Source of the DNA: an uncultured Flavobacteriales bacterium
Lineage (GTDB): Bacteria; Bacteroidota; Bacteroidia; Flavobacteriales_D; Sanyastnellaceae
Assembly (NCBI GenBank): GCA_938085425.1
Contig: CALKGQ010000002.1
Coordinates: forward strand, 1-64,000
Direction of reading: 5' to 3'
DNA: 64,000 bases
Part shown: positions 62,438-64,000 of the stretch, piece by piece
How the letters are laid out: every line of letters begins with the position of its first letter
Position numbering within the stretch: position 1 is the stretch's first letter
Position numbers and translations under genes: made by a program
Notes under the pieces: model-generated
Databases searched by the model: none
What the model was told of the DNA's origin: nothing
Seen by the model: the letters and a program-made list of their open reading frames with translations, nothing else

Positions 62438-64000
62438 ACCATGCCTTCCATGATGGCCCGTTTGGCGTCCAATCCGCGGGCATCTCTCGCCCCGCCTATG
62501 ACTTTCATGTTCGGATGACTCAGCCCTTGGGGCACAAAACTCTGCTGGCCTGCGCAGACCACGACATGGTCCACGGCTTGGGTATGGACTTTTCCGTCTG
62601 GCAGGCGCACATGAAATCCGTCGTCGTCAATCCTCAGATACTCCACACCTGTGACTTGACGAACGCCCCTCTGTTTGAGGGTCAATCGGTGGATCCACCC
62701 CGTGGTCTTGCCCAGACCTCCGCCCATTTTTTTCTCGCTGCGCTGGTACATGGTCAAACTTCGTTGGCTCGGCGTTCTCGTGGCGGGAGTCAACCCACCT
62801 CGCTGCGTCAACGACGTGTCCACGCCCCAAGATGCCATGAACCCATCCCCATCGGCGTCATGGGTCAGGAAATCTGACACATCGAACCCAATGCCTCCTG
62901 CGCCGACAATCGCCACGCGCTCCCCCACTTCCACCTGACCGGACAGGACTTGGACATAGCTCACGACTTCCGGACGTTCTGCACCAGGCAGGTTCAAAGG
63001 CCTTGGCTTTACCCCCGTGGCCAAAACCACCTCATCGAATGTCGCCACATCCACAGAGGTCGCTCTTTGCCCCAAGCGCAATTCCACTCCCGCATGTTCA
63101 AGCTGCTGGGAGAAATACCGAATGGTTTCTTCAAACTCTTCCTTCCCTGGGATCCGTTGGGCCAGAAGGAATTGCCCCCCAAGTTTGGTTTGGGCTTCAA
63201 ACAGCACCACTTGCGCACCCAACCTGGCCCTTTCCAAAGCCGCGCTCATTCCAGCTGGCCCTCCGCCAATGACGGCTACTTTCTTGCCAATCAGCTCGGT
63301 GGTGGATCGACCAGTGCGGGACGCTCCCTGCTCTTGGGACTCGGGGCGATGCAGCGCCGGAAATTGGTCTTCATGACAGGCACGGGGGTTGACGAGGCAA
63401 GAGGCGACCTTTTGTTCGAAGACATGGTCCAGACAGGCTTGATTGCAACCGATGCACGTGTTGATGTCTTCGGCACGAGCAAGCCGCGCCTTGCGGACGA
63501 GGAACGGATCGGCCAAGAAAGGTCTCGCCATGCTGATCATGTCTGCGGCACCAGAGGCAAGGGCTTCCTCACAATCCTTGGGGTCGTTGAAGCGATTGGT
63601 CGTGACCAGCGGTACATCCACGGCACCCTTGAGCCTGGCCGTGACAAATTGAAATCCACCTCGGGGCACCATGGTGGCAATGGTGGGGATTCGGGCTTCG
63701 TGCCAGCCAATGCCTGTGTTGAGCATGTTGGCGCCTGAAGCCACAGCGGTTTGGGCCAAAGCCTCCACCTCCTGCCAGTTGCTTCCTCCTGCCACCAAAT
63801 CCAGCATGCTCAAGCGGTACATCAAGAGAAAATCAGGACCTACAGCTGCCCGAATGCGTTTCAAAATTTCCTCTGGAAAACGGCAACGCCGTTGAAAGTC
63901 ACCGCCCCAGGCATCCTTGCGATGGTTGGTTTCGGCGGCCACAAATTGGTTGATCAAGTAGCCTTCTGACCCCATGATTTCCACCCCATCGTACCCCGCT
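62416..64000 (-). CDS. 2,4-dienoyl-CoA reductase-like NADH:flavin oxidoreductase, 5' end outside window
   Basis: The gene enters from the right edge; 528 codons are visible and the start is missing. The edge reads AGYDGVEIMGSEGYLINQF, inside the old-yellow-enzyme TIM barrel. Then come NTGIGWHEARIPTIATMVPRG, the 4Fe-4S cysteine cluster CIGCNQACLDHVFEQKVASCLVNP, an FAD-binding GGGPAGMSAALERARLGAQV and an NAD(P)-binding GAGGIGFDVSDFL. This domain order is that of FadH/TrmA-type iron-sulfur flavoproteins. FadH reduces 2,4-dienoyl-CoA during oxidation of unsaturated fatty acids. It is compatible with the beta-oxidation genes at the left edge. Confidence 0.95.
   Translation of the reverse strand, partial: AGYDGVEIMGSEGYLINQFVAAETNHRKDAWGGDFQRRCRFPEEILKRIRAAVGPDFLLMYRLSMLDLVAGGSNWQEVEALAQTAVASGANMLNTGIGWHEARIPTIATMVPRGGFQFVTARLKGAVDVPLVTTNRFNDPKDCEEALASGAADMISMARPFLADPFLVRKARLARAEDINTCIGCNQACLDHVFEQKVASCLVNPRACHEDQFPALHRPESQEQGASRTGRSTTELIGKKVAVIGGGPAGMSAALERARLGAQVVLFEAQTKLGGQFLLAQRIPGKEEFEETIRYFSQQLEHAGVELRLGQRATSVDVATFDEVVLATGVKPRPLNLPGAERPEVVSYVQVLSGQVEVGERVAIVGAGGIGFDVSDFLTHDADGDGFMASWGVDTSLTQRGGLTPATRTPSQRSLTMYQRSEKKMGGGLGKTTGWIHRLTLKQRGVRQVTGVEYLRIDDDGFHVRLPDGKVHTQAVDHVVVCAGQQSFVPQGLSHPNMKVIGGARDARGLDAKRAIMEGMVQAGTPA

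Noticed and set aside
1-64000. Search for mobile elements, phage genes, toxin-antitoxin or defence modules
   Set aside because: No transposase, integrase, terminal inverted repeats or known defence domains were seen; the window looks like stable core chromosome.

Overview
This 64 kb window is a chromosomal segment of a Bacteroidota bacterium, most likely a fairly GC-rich, free-living member of the Flavobacteriales or a close relative. The evidence is a short (289 aa) Bacteroidota-type primary sigma factor, repeated TAnnTTTG -7 promoter boxes, a type IX secretion sorting domain, a two-subunit transketolase, several families found mainly in this phylum (GWxTD, DUF5723, DUF6913, the Bacteroidota Omp85 type) and scarce Shine-Dalgarno sequences. 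The order-level placement is inference; the phylum is well supported. I see no insertion sequence, integrase, prophage, CRISPR array or defence island. The window is almost entirely core and lineage-conserved genes, tightly packed on both strands.

Layout. 1-9.5 kb: the 3' part of a thiolase, an NlpC/P60 hydrolase and a 3-hydroxyacyl-CoA dehydrogenase, then an RNA helicase, a PlsC-like acyltransferase, a TrmH-type rRNA methylase, an Omp85 barrel protein and accD. 9.5-13.2 kb: an information-processing block rpsO-pnp-rpoD, with two mutually exclusive hairpins between rpsO and pnp. 13.2-21.5 kb: a surface lipoprotein, a large ABCG-like transporter, a SiaB/SiaC-type kinase-substrate pair, a methyltransferase, a ZIP metal transporter, a possible 33-residue peptide gene and an HMG-CoA lyase. 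21.5-27.7 kb: comEC, a family 2 glycosyltransferase, a GWxTD protein, tRNA-Ser(UGA) and a TPR protein. 27.7-35.7 kb: gyrA divergent from clpC-ftsB/divIC, then ychF-NTF2-like-rhomboid. 35.8-40.6 kb: transketolase N subunit, VWA protein and transketolase C subunit as one operon, then DUF6913-dapA. 40.7-49.5 kb: an LPP20-type lipoprotein, msrA, DUF5723, ilvE, an orphan LuxR-type regulator, RNase Z, a T9SS cargo protein and pyrR-pyrB-STAS. 49.6-64 kb: rpsA with an in-frame hexapeptide repeat array, a lamin-tail-domain protein, a 1,392-residue TPR/PD40/SPOR envelope protein, pruA, the RNase P RNA gene, a PD40 lipoprotein, a pseudouridine synthase, a PlsC acyltransferase and the 3' part of a 2,4-dienoyl-CoA reductase-like flavoenzyme.

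How the genes fit together. Acyl-CoA metabolism recurs (thiolase, hydroxyacyl-CoA dehydrogenase, HMG-CoA lyase, dienoyl-CoA reductase on the oxidative side; accD and two PlsC-like acyltransferases on the synthetic side). RNA metabolism is heavily represented (PNPase, S1, S15, RNase Z, RNase P RNA, DEAD-box helicase, TrmH, pseudouridine synthase). Many of the remaining genes build or populate the envelope.

The most interesting signal is not a gene. At six protein starts an 8-mer TAnnTT(T/C)G ends exactly 4 nt before the ATG, and a seventh has one mismatch. With the usual -7 spacing, transcription would begin on or next to the start codon. This points to a class of leaderless mRNAs in this organism. 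The rnpB promoter in the same window gives an independent estimate of the box-to-start spacing.
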